A DNA stretch of 5,599 bases from Planctomycetota bacterium (GTDB taxonomy: Bacteria; Planctomycetota; Phycisphaerae; WQYP01), in contig JAKCCC010000158.1 in the NCBI GenBank assembly GCA_021838985.1, positions 1 to 5,599 of the forward strand. The letters are read 5' to 3'. The notes under the pieces were generated by a model, which saw nothing but the letters and a program-made list of their open reading frames with translations, was not told where the DNA came from and made no database searches. The translations under genes were made by a program, and so were the position numbers. Positions 5,419 to 5,599 of this stretch are shown one piece after another; the stretch's first letter is position 1, and the number at the start of each line of letters is the position of its first letter.

Positions 5419-5446
5419 GTGTGGTGCAGGTCTCCTGACCTGCCGC
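5419..5446 (+). repeat. Hairpin repeat, copy 3 (forward)
   Basis: GTGTGGTGCAGGTCTCCTGA and onward. The stem GCAGGTC (5426-5432), loop TCCT and GACCTGC (5437-5443) is a perfect 7-bp hairpin, identical to copy 1 except for the last loop base. A T-rich stretch (CTCTTTATTT) follows, as in copy 1. Confidence 0.8.
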
Positions 5447-5458
5447 CTCTTTATTTAC

Positions 5459-5480
5459 ACTCAACGCAGCCTCCGACGAT
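5459..5480 (+). repeat. 22-bp direct repeat, copy B
   Basis: Matches 5297-5318 at 21 of 22 positions. Unlike copy A, it is not followed by a hairpin repeat in the next bases. The two copies therefore bracket the hairpin array (copy 1, inverted copy 2, half copy, copy 3), leaving about 140 bp between them. Confidence 0.8.
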
Positions 5481-5599
5481 ACAGCATAGGAAGCGAAAGC
5501 TGCGGAAAAATGCTGATTTTCCGGCCATAATACCGAGTCAGATATCCCATTAACAGCCGCGTAGAGTAAATGTCTCATTACAGACCAAACGGAGTATAG

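Larger units (their letters stand above)
4922..5599. other. Repeat-rich gap with no supported gene
   Basis: About 680 bp without a recognisable protein. It must contain the upstream control region of the exported gene at 4145-4921, but no convincing minus-strand promoter stands out. A 7-bp perfect hairpin, CTTTCGG (4972-4978) with CCGAAAG (4988-4994), lies just upstream of that gene. Then come the GGCGAC/GTCGCC cluster, the hairpin at 5141-5163, the promoter-like site at 5177-5207, and the hairpin repeat array at 5297-5480. Sequence after 5481 is less GC-rich and unassigned. The last bases contain GGAG (5591-5594), which could be the ribosome binding site of a rightward gene starting just beyond the window. 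Confidence 0.5.

Noticed and set aside
5297..5480. CRISPR array
   Set aside because: Copies are in both orientations, spacing is irregular, there are no uniform spacers and no cas genes.
5288..5578. 96-codon minus-strand frame
   Set aside because: It translates the hairpin and 22-bp repeats (SSEAALS occurs twice), so the open frame is a by-product of repeats.

Overview
The window is GC-rich bacterial chromosome. It has two well-recognised housekeeping blocks, one secreted protein of unknown function, and two gene-poor stretches full of repeats and decayed mobile DNA. The lineage is most likely Planctomycetota, perhaps Phycisphaerae. That call is inference: TruD has the long form and N-terminal wording I associate with planctomycetes, S2 has a long low-complexity tail, and the secreted protein at 4145-4921 resembles a planctomycete-type exported family I remember but cannot search for here.

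Left block (1-762): the 5' part of pdxJ (vitamin B6 synthesis) runs leftward off the window edge from a plausible sigma70-type promoter. A complete tRNA-Arg(TCT) points the other way.

Middle gap (763-1637): no intact gene. It holds the C-terminal end of an IS66-type transposase (about 85 codons, including the NLAEQALR block), one copy of a GGCGAC/GTCGCC repeat that recurs at about 5000-5107, and a perfect 10-bp hairpin at 1548-1571.

Core block (1638-4172): a strong promoter (TTGACG-17-CATAAT) drives a structured leader of about 140 nt and then rpsB (ribosomal protein S2). truD (tRNA pseudouridine-13 synthase) follows after only 7 bp and has no Shine-Dalgarno of its own, so the two are probably cotranscribed and translationally coupled. 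The usual rpsB partner, tsf, is not next to it. Both proteins carry low-complexity additions: a C-terminal tail in S2 and an internal insert in TruD.

Right block (4145-5599): a convergent gene whose end overlaps truD by 28 bp encodes an exported protein of about 258 residues with no function I can name. Upstream of it lie about 680 bp without a recognisable gene. This stretch holds a GGCGAC/GTCGCC palindrome cluster, an isolated hairpin, a promoter-like site with a perfect TTGACA, and a compact array of hairpin repeats whose stems differ by pair-preserving changes. That array is the most unusual structure in the window.
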